64,000 bases of DNA from Dermacentor variabilis. Lineage: Eukaryota; Arthropoda; Arachnida; Ixodida; Ixodidae. The DNA is taken from the NCBI RefSeq assembly GCF_050947875.1, contig NC_134570.1:102032122-102096121 (forward strand). The letters run 5' to 3'. A program made the translations under genes and the position numbers. The notes beneath the pieces were generated by a model. The model saw nothing but the letters and a program-made list of their open reading frames with translations, searched no databases and was not told the DNA's origin. Positions 10,955 to 21,832 of this stretch are shown in pieces; positions within the stretch are counted from its first letter, which is position 1; each line of letters begins with the position of its first letter.

Positions 10955-11459
10955 ATGGCGGCGGCAGCAGCAGCCTGTGTTATTGCAGCCAGCGGCAGCA
11001 AGCGTCAGTATGACCGTCTGGACCCGTTCGCGTACGTGACCGCCGTGGAGTTTCAGCGTCATTTCGGCCTGTCGAAGACATCAGTGTGCTGGCTGTGTGA
11101 CGAGCTAGGCGAAGACCCTCGTCTGTGGAGACAGCGTGGCGGGCTTCATTCGCTCACCGTTGAAGAGCAAGTCCTCTGCGCCCTCCGTTTCTACGGGACT
11201 GGGAGTTTTCAGGGAAGCGTCGGCGCCGAGCGTTACATTGGACGTCATCAAGCTACTGTGAGCCTCTGTGTCAGCGATGTCTGATGCGCTTATTGATGCG
11301 GCAGTGCTGAAGCGGTGGCTGGCTTTCCCGAAGACTGCGGCTGAGCGGGCATTTATAAAAGAACGCTTCCTACTTCGCGGAAACATTACGAACGTAGTCG
11401 GGTATGTCGACGGAACGTACGTAGGAATTAAGGTGCCTTCAATGTCAGCGTTACTGTGA
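10955..11459 (+). pseudogene. HARBI1-like transposase remnant
   Basis: The ATG at 10955 starts a Harbinger-type N-terminus with a helix-turn-helix-like section (EFQRHFGLSKTSVCWL) and the family motif LCALRFYGTGSFQGSVGAER. At 11282 a TGA ends the frame. The similarity continues in a shifted frame from 11268 (SDALIDAAVLKRWL) to VVGYVDGTYVGIK, which holds the first catalytic Asp. The rest of the DDE domain is missing after 11459. It is therefore frameshifted and C-terminally deleted, and cannot be autonomous. A downstream exon carrying the rest was searched for by eye up to 12.0 kb and not found. Confidence 0.8.
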
Positions 11460-12770
11460 TTAGCATTGAAGCAATGTCTAGACGCACCATATTGTCAAAT
11501 TTGTCACTTCTGTGTAGCCGACTTAAATTTTGTGTTACCGACGTCACACATGCGACAGCCTATGATACTGACTTTTTCGCTGGTTGCTGACATTTTACCG
11601 ATTGTTCTACTTGTCTATCAGGGTGCCTTCCATATGGCTCACTTTTTGGGGAAGGAGGTTAATGAAGTATAAATAGATAAATGGATATCACAATTTGTGT
11701 GAAGTACCCTGTGAATGCTAATCTCACAAAGAACTTGGGGTTCTTTATGAGATTACTTAGTACGTAGCACAAATTACTTAGTATGCATAATTCTGAATTT
11801 TGGTCATGCGTCATGTATCGGCCGCACTATGAAACAGCAAGGCATTGCACAATTCGTTGCAGTGCGAGATGTGGGTGCCGCGCCAAGCCTGTTGTGCCTA
11901 TGCATTTATGGCAAAATGAAAATGCATTGAGAATCTTAGTGTGCTGGCTTGCATGAAAAAAAATACTTCAGAGTGTTTGCCGTGTTCACTGTTGGTGCAT
12001 GTGCCAGTGGTTCAGTGTATTTTCTTTTTTTTTTTGGGGGGGGGGGTCACCGTTATTCTGTATGGACAAATCATATATTTTCGTCTCATAATGGGGCTAT
12101 AATTCTTCAGCAGTAGAACAATGCAGATCGAATGCTCTGCAGAACTCAGTGTGCGTGAAGATGTCGTGAACCACAAAGGCAAAATTACATATCGGGAGAA
12201 ATGTGGTGCAGATGCCAATGAAAAGTGGGCCTTTAACCCACCATGATAAAAATAAAGATTGCAGAGCGCATAGACCTTTTGTACAGCTTTAGAGCAATGA
12301 TTACACAAACTGTGACATGCTCAAACGTGTAAAAGCTTGCCGCAATGCCAAAGTAGCATGAGCGATATGCAGCATATTTTGGCATTGAACATGTCTTGTA
12401 AATGCTATTTTTATTGTAAGCCTCAAGCCTCGCTATCACGCCTTTCCCTCCGGCACTCCCTTTACTGAAACGCAGCACTGTCTTTCTATTGGTGTCATGA
12501 TGATGGTAACGGCAGCAGTAAGGCTGGTTAATGCTTGCCCCTTTGATTCTTGCGAGTTTAGTGGTACAGAATATGGCACGTGCATACACCTGCGCAGCAA
12601 AATTTTATGCTTGTGGTGATTTGTTGGAGAGTTAATTCGTGTTGGGACATATCAAAGATGTGCGCCATTGTGGCTTAATAACTAGATCATTGGTGAGGTT
12701 GAAGACTCGTATCGGTATAGAAGCTTGAAGCTGAATTGCACCACAATTCGACGGGACACAATAAAGAGAA
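11460..12770. other. Harbinger internal non-coding region
   Basis: AT-rich sequence with a T9G9-like homopolymer pair at about 12025-12047. No coding domain was recognised. Confidence 0.4.
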
Positions 12771-13008
12771 ATACACACAGCAGAACGCTCTGCTGTGTAT
12801 GTTACTCTTCTTTGTGTGCCATCGAATTGTTGCGCGATCCAACTTCAAATAGAGCATTGGGCCTCTTTGGTGCAGGACCGAGGAAGGGAAATACACACAG
12901 CAGAACGCTCTGCTGTGTGCGTTACTCTTCTTTGTGTGCCGTCGAATTGTTGCGCGATCCAACTTCAAATAGAGCATTGGGCCTCTTTGGTGCAGGACCG
13001 AGGAAGTG
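12771..13008 (+). repeat. Two direct copies of a ~120-bp repeat with an internal palindrome
   Basis: 12771-12887 and 12891-13007 are nearly identical. Each starts GAAATACACACAGCAGAACG and ends GGTGCAGGACCGAGGAAG. Each contains the palindrome ACACAGCAGA-ACGC-TCTGCTGTGT. Only a few substitutions separate them, so the duplication is recent. Confidence 0.85.
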
Positions 13009-13537
13009 TGAGCTATTCGACACCATGCCAGTGCCTTGCCACAGAATTATGGAAGTCTGAAGGTTTGCAAACAAAGCTTTGCTTTCAAATCCACTTGCTC
13101 ATGTAATACAAGCGCTAATTGATAGAACCAACATACAAAAATTATGGTGAAATGAATGGCCTTTGAAAATTTGTATGTTGACACTAATGACATAATAGGT
13201 GCTACAGCGAACTCGACAATTGTATCGGACAGAGCACTTTGTTTCCTATGTGAAGCACATGCTTTCATTACATGCTGTGCAGATAACCAAGCTCAGTTTG
13301 TTTTAATGAGGTACACAACATTCACTGTAATCTGTTTTTGATTCTAAAGTGCCAAACACCACCTCTTTTTCAAGGATGTCATGGGAATATTTGGCGAGAA
13401 CTGTTTACAGCCCCTCATGATGGAAGTGTGGCCAGCCAGCTTTACTTGGGTGCCTTTATAGATTTCTGTTCCTGATCATTGTGTGCTATCAAGTTGCTAA
13501 AGTCTATGCAACCAGTGCAAGGCATTACATGATTCTA
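13009..13537. other. Harbinger internal region, no gene seen
   Basis: Short overlapping ORFs on both strands have no recognisable domain. Confidence 0.35.
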
Positions 13538-13539
13538 TA

Positions 13540-13758
13540 GTCGGATACAACTTTAGGAGGCCGCAGAATCTGCACTTCAACGGCAGGTGAACACAAGCCT
13601 GCACCAATGGGCACACACTCTACACTGACGTCGTGCCGAAGGACGCACTAATACCCGCTCATTGGAGAGGGACTATTTCTTTAGACGTGGAGGCAATCGG
13701 CTGCTGCGCTTTGGTCATCTGGGTGAGGCCTCTCCTGTCTTGTGAAGTTGTATCCGAC
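13540..13758. mobile_element. 219-bp MITE with TA target duplication
   Basis: The ends are inverted copies beginning GTCGGATACAACTT (14 bp perfect). TA lies immediately outside each end (13538-13539 and 13759-13760). Size, lack of coding capacity and the TA duplication point to a Tc1/mariner-type non-autonomous element inserted in the Harbinger element. Confidence 0.75.
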
Positions 13759-13760
13759 TA

Positions 13761-14184
13761 GAGGATGCCGCTTTTCATACAACACAAAAGGACAAAGTGT
13801 ACAATTATTTGCCCTATGAAATGGATGCATCACAAGTGAACTGTGCATGAGCTTAAGCTGTGTGAAAATTAGTACATGCAAATATATGACATTGTTAAAG
13901 AATATGTGGTATCGAACATGCATGTAATGGCATGTTTAAATCGCGGAGTGTTGCATTCATGTGCACAGTCTATAGGTGATAGCATTATTAAGGCCATGCC
14001 GTTTCCTGTCGTTTCATTGCGAAATACACACACCGTTCATCTTGTGGCTAATCAACACCCACTGTATTCTTGCACATAGAAAGAACAAACAGCACAATGA
14101 TGTATATGCTGCATTAGTGTCTTTTTCATTTACACGGTCCAGGTTTTACGTGTTTGCCCATTTTGAAGAGACATCAAGTGCATG
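13761..14184. other. Harbinger internal region, unassigned
   Basis: Nothing with a domain. AATAAA-like sequences on the plus strand near 14248-14270 do not serve a gene I can identify. Confidence 0.3.
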
Positions 14185-14439
14185 TTACAAGTGTCCCAAT
14201 ATGCACAGCACAATGTTTACTGCAATAATTTTATTCATGTTCTTGAATAATAAACAAAATAATAAACTGAAAGCTCCTTTATAAGGTGTGTTCTGGGGGC
14301 TCAACTGGAAAGCAGTGAGTGCACTGATCCTACTGTTGCAGAGCAGCCCTCTGGACCTTGCCACTCTCTCAAGAGCATGTGCCTGGCGCTCGCCTACTGC
14401 CACCAGGCGGTTGAGTGCCTCCAGCAACAGAATGTTTTG
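14185..14439 (-). CDS. Probable last exon of a Myb/SANT-like Harbinger accessory protein
   Basis: On the minus strand a good acceptor (TTTTTTTGCAG) precedes an exon starting at 14439. It reads QNILLLEALNRLVAVGERQA, then HALERVA. This amphipathic, leucine-rich C-terminal helix is typical of the Myb-like second protein of Harbinger elements, which helps the transposase enter the nucleus and bind DNA. The upstream Myb exons were not located. Gene direction is opposite to the transposase, the usual arrangement. Stop position and integrity are uncertain. Confidence 0.5.
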   Translation of the reverse strand, partial: QNILLLEALNRLVAVGERQAHALERVARSRGLLCNSRISALTAFQLSPQNTPYKGAFSLLFCLLFKNMNKIIAVNIVLCILGHL

Positions 14440-14479
14440 CTGCAAAAAAAGGGGATTGTTGGAATGAATCAACTGCATA

Positions 14480-16343
14480 TAAATTATTATTTACAAATAA
14501 AAATGCTCATTGCACTATGGGTACTAACGGCCCTTAACTGTGGAGGCCTTTAGTGTATGCATAATAAAACAATTTGTCGGGACAACATTGCTTTATTTTT
14601 CATAACGGGTTGTTTTTTTCAGAGCCAATTGTAATGTTTATTAGTGTGCCAACAGCTGAGGTGTCCTCGAACCTTCACGAGTCTCTACTGTCAGCACCAC
14701 AAAACCTATTTTTGTTCGCTGCAAAATCAATGGCGCTCCCTACAATCCCGTCTTATGCGAGCTGATTGCATCCTATGTATACAAACATCATATTTTTGTC
14801 CCATTACGTAATTTTCTACCATCCTCGGCTGCAGTTCTCTCCTTGACATCCATTCTGTCACGCTTATGTAATCACCTGTTATAACTTGGCAACAAGTGAT
14901 TGAAGACGTGCATGGCCTGCCCACCGATTCCATTTTTTTTCTTAATCTCAACTAGCATATCAGTTGCCATGGTTTACTACGCCACTGTCTTCCTGCCTTA
15001 ATGCGATTTCCAACAATTTTTGTTACTTCGCTTTCTGCACAGTCCTCGACTTCTCAAGTTTCTTTGTTAACCCCCAGGTTTATGTCCCATATTGGATAAC
15101 CGGTAGAATGCAACGATTCTAAACATTTTTCAAGGATATCGGTAACGTGGCGATCACGATGCGGGAATGCCTCCCATGTGCTGTTCAACCCATGAAATTT
15201 TTGTATAAGTTTCCTGCTTTATATCAGTACCTGCTATTGATATTTTACCTGGATAAAATACTCTTCCATAGATTCTGTGGACTGAATGTCACTGATGAAT
15301 TTCTGTTATATCACTAAGTTAGTGAAGGTTACCTTTATCTTTTCCATATTTTCGCGGGCCCACGTACATGTAAAAGCACAAACACTCTTATGCTCTCAAT
15401 GCCTTTTTTAAACTGCTGGACATTTAGTTCGTTACAACGAAAGTGACTTAATCCGTGCACTATTATTATGCTAAATATGAAACAGTAGAAATATACTTAT
15501 CCGCAGTTTGTCGATGCCTCCGTCACTGTGTTGGTTGCGAGATCCATCGTCGGCACCACCTCCTTGTCGCATCGTGGCTATATCGGCTGTCTTCCTTTTG
15601 CGCACACTATGCAATTTTCGTGACGCTCGAAGTCACGCAGAGTGGAGGAACTCAGCGCACTCACAGAAGCAGCACCGGATAAGTTGTTTGTTCAGGATTG
15701 TGCCGTGAACAGTAGGTACGCGTTGCGATCTGTAAAATCGCCTAAGGTATTCGCAGTCTTTCGGGGTGCACGGAAAGATTGCTCACGGAAGAACAGAACT
15801 ATCCAAGAAATAGTGGCCATTGTCGAGCCTGATCACTACGTCGCGCACTGCAAGCTCGTTGTACGAGTTTGTTTACACTGGGCCTCTTCGATGTTTAGCC
15901 GCCATGCTCGCCCGATGAATGTATGAGATGACGCCACCACAGCGTTCCCTCGTGGTATAACGCGAAGAGTACTAACTTACAAATTAGTCGAATACACATT
16001 CACTGTACATCTTGTAAGCTTTAAAATGCTTTTAAACCACGTAAAACTAACTAATAATATTGTATTAAATGCATTTGTTTTATAACTCGCTTGTGCGTGT
16101 AATGCACTCGGTGGAACGACAAACAAGTGAAAGAAGGCGCGACCATGCACCGACGGTATGATCACGTGAGCCCCAGTTTGTCGACCGCCCAGAAGGCGAC
16201 GCCCAAGGAATGATAGCCACCCAGAGTGAATCTAGATAAACCAATGAAACTGGAGGCTTGTCGAAAGATAAACTGTGTCTCGGTACCATTTGTGCTTTCA
16301 TCTTGGGGTGTCGCCAGAGCTCGTGAAGATCCCGAGTTTCGCC
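14480..16343. other. Harbinger right internal region, repeat-like
   Basis: Between about 14940 and 15430 the minus strand resembles decayed LINE-type sequence. An ORF at 15642-15926 has no recognised domain. No functional gene is supported. Confidence 0.35.
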
Positions 16344-16370
16344 AAACTCGGCGCATCCTGCATAGCACCC
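16344..16370 (-). repeat. Harbinger right terminal inverted repeat
   Basis: Exact inverse of 9201-9227. It is followed by TTG (16371-16373), and gypsy RT sequence resumes immediately. Confidence 0.9.
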
Positions 16371-17075
16371 TTGAGCTGAAGATCTGCTTGCCGGAAAATT
16401 TCAAGAACTGCCAACAAGCGGCTAAGGTGGATTTTAAATGCCGGTCAGAAGACGATTACATCGTCAAGGTAACAGATGCATGTTGACCATTTGTAGCCGC
16501 GAAGCAGGGAGTCGATCAACCTTTTAAATGTGGATGGGGCATTACACAGTCCATGGGGCATTACTTCAAACTGGTAAAGTCCATCGGGTGTAACAGATGC
16601 GGCCTTTTCACGGAATTCATCATCGACGCATATTTGCCACTATCCTGACCTCACGTCGATAGAAGTAGGCGGAGCCGTGTAGATAGTCGAGAGCATAATC
16701 GATCCGCGGCAGAGGATAGACGTCATTGCGTGTTACCATGTTATAGTGACTGTAGTCTACGCAGAAGCGCCAGCTGCCATCTTTCTTGTTGACTAGGACG
16801 ACCGGTGATGCCCATGGACTGCATAAATGTTCACTGACGTCCTTGATGAGCATCATATCGACTTCTCTTCCTGCTGTAATAGTTCTTGCTCGGCATTGGG
16901 CACGCGATAAGGACGTCGTCTGATAGGGCTGGTGTCCCCAGTATTGATCCTATATGAGTGACCGCAGATGCCTGTCCCAAAGGATGGGCATTAAACTCAA
17001 AGATGTCGTGGTAGCACATTAATATGCGCCACACATGGGCTGTCTGAGCCCGTTGAACTTGGCCCAACAGGCACG
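16371..17075 (-). pseudogene. Gypsy reverse transcriptase core (decayed)
   Basis: The minus strand shows SPWASPVVLV-KKDGSWRFC, then VDYSHYNMVTRNDVYPLPRI near 16.70-16.83 kb. Toward 16.45 kb a frame encodes the catalytic YLDD-type region. Upstream, near 16.99-17.07 kb, is the linker YHDIFEFNAHPLGQ. Frameshifts are present near 16.65 and 16.85 kb. Confidence 0.75.
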
Positions 17076-19800
17076 TCCACTCTCCTACACGCCTTCAACA
17101 AGACGTGGGAGAAAGCACATGCTGCTATGAGTTGGAGGTTCATTGATGTAGTCCCATTGCCAAAACCTGGCAAAACGCCACTTTCTATTGACTCCTTCCA
17201 TCCTGTTAGTTTAACAAGCTACGTTTCAAAGGGGATGGAAAAGATGATCGATACTAGACAGCAATCTTGAATAGAACCCAGCTGTTGTCTCCCAGATCAA
17301 ATGGCTGGCTTCAGAAAAGGTAGATGTACAATGGTCTGCGTCTTTGACTTGGTAACGTTTGCTGAACAGGAGATTAGCTATGGGAACATTGCTGTTGCTG
17401 TGTATATTGATATTAGGAAGGCCTTTGACTCGGTCCGTCACCTTCACGTTCTGCTTGGGCTCTCAACTCTCGGAGTGCATGGCAGGGTTCTCAAATGGAT
17501 CGCTAACTTCTTGAAAGATAGAAAGATATATTTAAATACGAAAGACGGACAAAGCGACGCATACACCATTAAAAAGGAGTTCCGCAAAGAAGTGCATTAA
17601 GTCCACTTCTCTTCAATGCAGCAATAGCAGGTTTACCAGCAGTATTTCAAGCATATATAAGCATATATATGCATGCTGATGACATTTGAATATGGGCATC
17701 GAACAAGACTCTAGAATTTGTCAGACATCGGCTGCAGGAAGATTTGAACGCAATAGGCGATTATTTAAGAGAACAGGGCATGAAGACATCTTATGCCAAA
17801 TCAGCAATCCTGCCTTTCACAAGAAAAAAGGTTAGAAATTTTGGTCTTTCCACTGACGGCCATGAGATCGAGCTGGTTAGGAAACATCGTTTTCTCGGCG
17901 TGAATTTAGTCTACCAGCTTCAAAGGACTGATTTGACCGCCCTGGAGACCCAAATTAGTTGCGTTATAAATGTTCTCCGGCGAATCGCAGGCACGAAGTG
18001 GGGTTGAACAACTGCATCGCTGCTTCACGTCCACTCAGCGCTTGTGCGTCAGAGAATTTCGTACTGCACCTCTGTATTGCACAAATTATCTGCGACGTAC
18101 CCCCATCGGCAACAGCTATTGCAGGCTCGGAGTTTATGAGTGTGCCTAGGAGTCCCGCAAGCTTTGTCCAGTCACCTCACTATTGCAGAATCGCGGGAAC
18201 AGCATTTCACGGTGATTCGAAACCTGGAAGCATGCCGACATCTGTTCAGAATTTCTACTCAGCATTCTGCACACCCCCTTCTCTCCCTGATAGAGAAGCG
18301 TCCGGGTTCACAGATACACGCTTTGTTTCGAGAGCATAGATCACGATTCCCATGATCTCTTTTGGGCACTCAGACCTGTGCTACCCACCATGGCTTCTGC
18401 AAGCGCCGAAAATAGAAACGTCAATCGAAGGGCTAAAAAAAGGAATGCGAAGTTTCCACATTAGCAGCAAAACAATTATCTTTACATCACCTATTTGAAA
18501 AGTACCAAGAATCTATTCACGTCTACATGTACGGTTCTGTAATCAAAGAAAATGCGATTGCAGCTTATGTTGTACCATCCTTAGAGGTACAGTACGCTTG
18601 CCGTCTAGGACACACGTCGTCACCAGCAGTAGCGGAATTAGTGGCAATTTTCCAAGCCACTCATTTTTAAAAAATTATGAGACACCAACAAAGTGGGTAA
18701 TTTGCACGGACTCCTTATCGGCTTTAGCATGTCTTGAATATAGTGATGACAGCCAGCCACACGCACGAATAACATACGCAGTACTGAACAGTTTAACTCG
18801 GGCTAATGAAAGGAAACATGAAGTGCTACTACAGTAGGTCCCAGGCCATGCTGGTACAGCAGGCAACGAACTAGCGGACTCATTGGCAAACTCAGCCCAT
18901 AAAGATACGGAAATTCAACTCATCCTTTTATCACCAATCGACACAATACGGATATTGAGAGTACTAAAGAAAGAGTTGTGTATGTCAACATGGTTTAATG
19001 AAAACACTAAGGAATCAATCCTTTATGAAGTGGACCATCAACTCAAATACCAGCTAGATGTAGGACTTTATAAAAGTACCTAGACACTAACTCATCGACT
19101 GCGCCTTGGGACAGCATACACCATACATTTCCTATATCGCATCAAACGGGCTCTTTCCGCGGCTTGCTCCTGTGGCCACGACGATGAGGATGTTCGCCTT
19201 CTACTCCTCGCATGCCCCATATACGAGATGCAAAGATGGCAACTAGAACAAGAGCTACACTCCACTGATCTCCACAGGCCTTTCTCACTCGCAAAATTGC
19301 TGGGCCCGTGGCTATCGAAAATAGCAGAGCCGAAAGCATTCAACGCGCTTGAACATTTTTATGAAGAAACAGGCATACTTAACAAGTGCTAGGTATTGCA
19401 CTGAATAGTCAAACGATGTTACTATAATGTTCTTCTATTATTTGTAATTATTAGCGCCTGTATATTACGTGTTATACATTTTTTGTGTGCGAAATTATTT
19501 TAACACTGTGTAATTTCTCATCTATTTATATGCTCATCGAAGTCAACATCACGGCCGTTTGTGTGCGTTTGCGACTTTGTTACGAACTCGTTGTGGTAAA
19601 ACTTGCATTTATTTTTATACTGCTATGTTCATGGGAGTGAAGGACTGTGCTGTGGATCTCTAACTGTATCAAGTGATTTCTTTAAATTTTCCTAGATATT
19701 TCTTATATTGTTGTTTCCGCTATGAGAAAAGGAGTAGCAGTCACCGTTACAAAGTGACTACATCTCTTTCTTTTATGTTCATTTCAATAAAATAAGGAAA
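17076..19800 (+). mobile_element. 5'-truncated I-group LINE nested in the gypsy pol
   Basis: The plus-strand sequence runs from RT fingers (VVPLPKPGKTPLSIDS) through palm motif VYIDIRKAFDSV, a decayed HADD box near 17670, RNase H pieces (ICTDSLSALACLE near 18.7 kb; VPGHAGTAGNELADSLA near 18.85 kb) to a C-terminal CSCGHDEDVRLLLLACP zinc-like motif near 19.2 kb. Stops and shifts break it throughout. The right end is A-rich (CAATAAAATAA, to about 19795). The flanks AGGCACGTC (left) and AGGACGTC (right) could be an imperfect target duplication. It lies between gypsy protease/early pol and RT, in the opposite orientation. Confidence 0.7.
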
Positions 19801-20828
19801 GGACGTCTAACGCTATCATCTTGGCAATATCACGATCGAAGAGATTGTGGGAACAATGGGAAGTGGTAGAGGACAAAGAAGCATCGGTGACTAATGAAGA
19901 AACGGTACACTCATCGATTGAAGAAATATATGCGAGAGTCATGCCGCCTGGGATAAGTTGCGTGCACCAGATAAAGTTCCATATGGGTAAAGACGTTCGA
20001 TTATCCCTAACTCTAATAAGGGTTTGAGGAAGAGTGGTGTTCTTGGCGAATAAGACATCAACGATCGGGGACAAGATGTCATCGCCCTCGGCAATAGGAG
20101 AAAAAGACCGCAAATTCACATATATAATGGCTTGAGGAGGTAGACGAACGTAATCCACTGAGAACAAGCGCGGTTGGTCGTGAAGTAGGAGAGTCATGGT
20201 AGCACGGTAGGTCCAGCTGAAGCAAGCCGGGTCCACAGTCAGTAAGAGCAGGATAGGCGTCGACTTTTGGCGGCCTCAGAGCGCTTGCACTCTTGGATGA
20301 TGGCATCGATGGTGTCGCAGTCTTTGCAAGTTACCAGATTGAGGGCATCATCTGCTATGCCCTTTAACACGTGGCCATCTTTCTCAGACTCCGTCACGCC
20401 GTCGTCGGCTTTGCGGCAAATAGCGAGCTCGTCTTGTATACAAGTCAGGTATGACACTGTCACTGTCGGCCTACGAGATACCAGTTCCTTCTTTGCTGCT
20501 GTCTTTCTACCTGCAGACTTGCCTAACAGGGAACACATCTTTTCCTTGCAAGCATCCCAGCTCCAAATTTTGTCTTCGCTATTCTAAAACCACACCTTCG
20601 TTGTTCCTTTGAGGTAAAATATTATGTTTACCAACATATTATAGTCGATTCCGACGTTGTCATTCCCGCAGAATGTGCCTGGGTCTTTTACCTGGGCCAT
20701 GACGACCGTTGTCGTTGTAGTCGCATCGGTGGGCACGACCCCTCTTCCGCCATCGTGGACAAAGCCAAGTGTCGACTGCTGCGGCGCTCCGTTGTACCAT
20801 GTGGGTACCCCGCACCTACCACCAAAAT
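19800..20828 (-). pseudogene. Gypsy gag and 5' pol remnant
   Basis: From the LTR downward on the minus strand: the gag start region near 20.65-20.70 kb (VKDPGTFCGNDNV), FYLKGT-KVWF near 20.59 kb, a central gag segment (ISYL-CIQDELAICRKADD-like, 20.4 kb; GIADDALNLVTCKDC, 20.33 kb), then a protease-to-RT linker (RLFSVDYVRLPPQA, 20.15 kb). Frameshifts separate the parts. Confidence 0.7.
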
Positions 20829-21020
20829 GCCATGGTGATGAGAGTAGCCCAAAGGGAAAGGAAGCTATATTTACAAAATATATACAAAGAGAGACGGCTG
20901 CTGGCTTGATGGCAGAACAACAACACAAGCGCTTATCTGAACGTCGCCCTCACCGTCTTTCCGGCGTATTCTTCAATGCTCGGCAGGATGCGTGCTTCAG
21001 TGCGCGGGAATAGCGCATCA
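20828..21020 (-). repeat. 5' LTR of the gypsy element
   Basis: Partner of 6969-7132. It ends CCATGGCA on the minus strand, followed three bases later by TGGTGGTAGGTGCGG, a plausible tRNA primer-binding site (starts TGG). Confidence 0.6.
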
Positions 21021-21630
21021 GAATATTTTACTGCATGCATCTTGTTCTTTCCTATCCCAAGTTTCCTGCTCACTGATTTATTGCTACACCCAGTTTATAC
21101 AGTGTCCTCAATTTTTTGGACGTTACGTTTTGGAATATCACTTAATTTCTTGTTTATCAGATTTGACAATTCAACGAATTGCATCTGATCTCTTGAGTTG
21201 CTTAAATCCATTGTCCTTTCGAGGTCCTGTGCTATTTGCAATAGCTTACCTAATTGTGCCTTTGGTGCCTTACCTCTAACTTCTACTGCTGGTTTTGAAA
21301 TCAGTTGAGATTACCTCTACGCTATCTTCATTTTCCTAGCAGAGCGTGAGTGTTCGCCAGTTGTTGATTCATGATTATGGGAAGTTACGACGAGCACATC
21401 ACGGCACCTTCTTCTAGTCTCGTGCTCTGTCTGCGGTAACTTCCGAAAATTTTAAAGAAACAATTGTCCTGTTGTAATGCAGCACATATTTTTTGTGAGT
21501 GCCAGCCATAGTCAGTAATCAGACTCACACCTAGCCCAGTCAGTGCTCTTGGCGACACTACGTCTTTAGTTTATCCTGTTTTCCCTTGGCTAATATAGGT
21601 GTTTCTCTCTACAGGCTGAGATCAATCTTA
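21021..21630. other. Intergenic, repeat-like, no gene
   Basis: Short ORFs only. Possibly decayed LINE sequence on the minus strand. It forms the left boundary of duplication unit II. Confidence 0.3.
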
Positions 21631-21744
21631 GACATCACTCGCTTGTGTACTTGCATTTACGTTAGCTAAGAGTTCGACATTCTGCAGAAGAATAGGGGCT
21701 GAACTTCGTACGAAATTTAAGGCATTTCTTGTTTTCTCGCTCTC

Positions 21745-21745
<1 letters not shown>

Positions 21746-21775
<30 letters not shown>

Positions 21776-21832
21776 GGAGACCCTGGGTCATGGCAGGGCT
21801 TGCAGCACCCCCCCCCCCACACACACACACAA
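21746..21832. repeat. (TA)n plus C/CA-rich microsatellites
   Basis: A perfect TA run near 21750-21774 is followed 40 bp later by poly-C and (CA)n. The equivalent TA run is at 36032-36062 in unit III, while unit IV has only a trace near 45776. Confidence 0.85.

Larger units (their letters stand above)
9201..16370. mobile_element. PIF/Harbinger-type DNA transposon nested in the gypsy element
   Basis: Perfect 27-bp terminal inverted repeats lie at 9201-9227 and 16344-16370, beginning GGGTGCTATGCAGGATGCGC. They are flanked by the same 3-bp target copy TTG (9198-9200 and 16371-16373). Three-base duplications are the PIF/Harbinger hallmark. Inside are a HARBI1-like transposase remnant (10955-11459, plus) and a probable Myb-like partner exon (about 14.19-14.44 kb, minus). 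The gypsy pol frame continues across the site if the insert and one TTG are ignored, which fixes the ends. At 7.2 kb it is long for the family and has gained a MITE and other sequence. Confidence 0.85.
6969..21020 (-). mobile_element. Ty3/gypsy LTR retrotransposon, broken by two nested insertions
   Basis: Two related LTR-like segments lie at 6969-7132 and 20828-21020. Between them the minus strand holds, in family order, gag (about 20.24-20.82 kb), protease/early pol (about 19.79-20.24), RT (17.07-16.37), then after a gap the RT C-terminus, RNase H and integrase (9.20-7.14 kb). The gaps are a Harbinger transposon (9201-16370) and a LINE fragment (about 17.08-19.80 kb). Without them about 4.2 kb remains, close to a normal gypsy length. 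All reading frames carry stops or shifts, so it is a dead copy. A target duplication at the outer ends could not be resolved. Confidence 0.8.
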
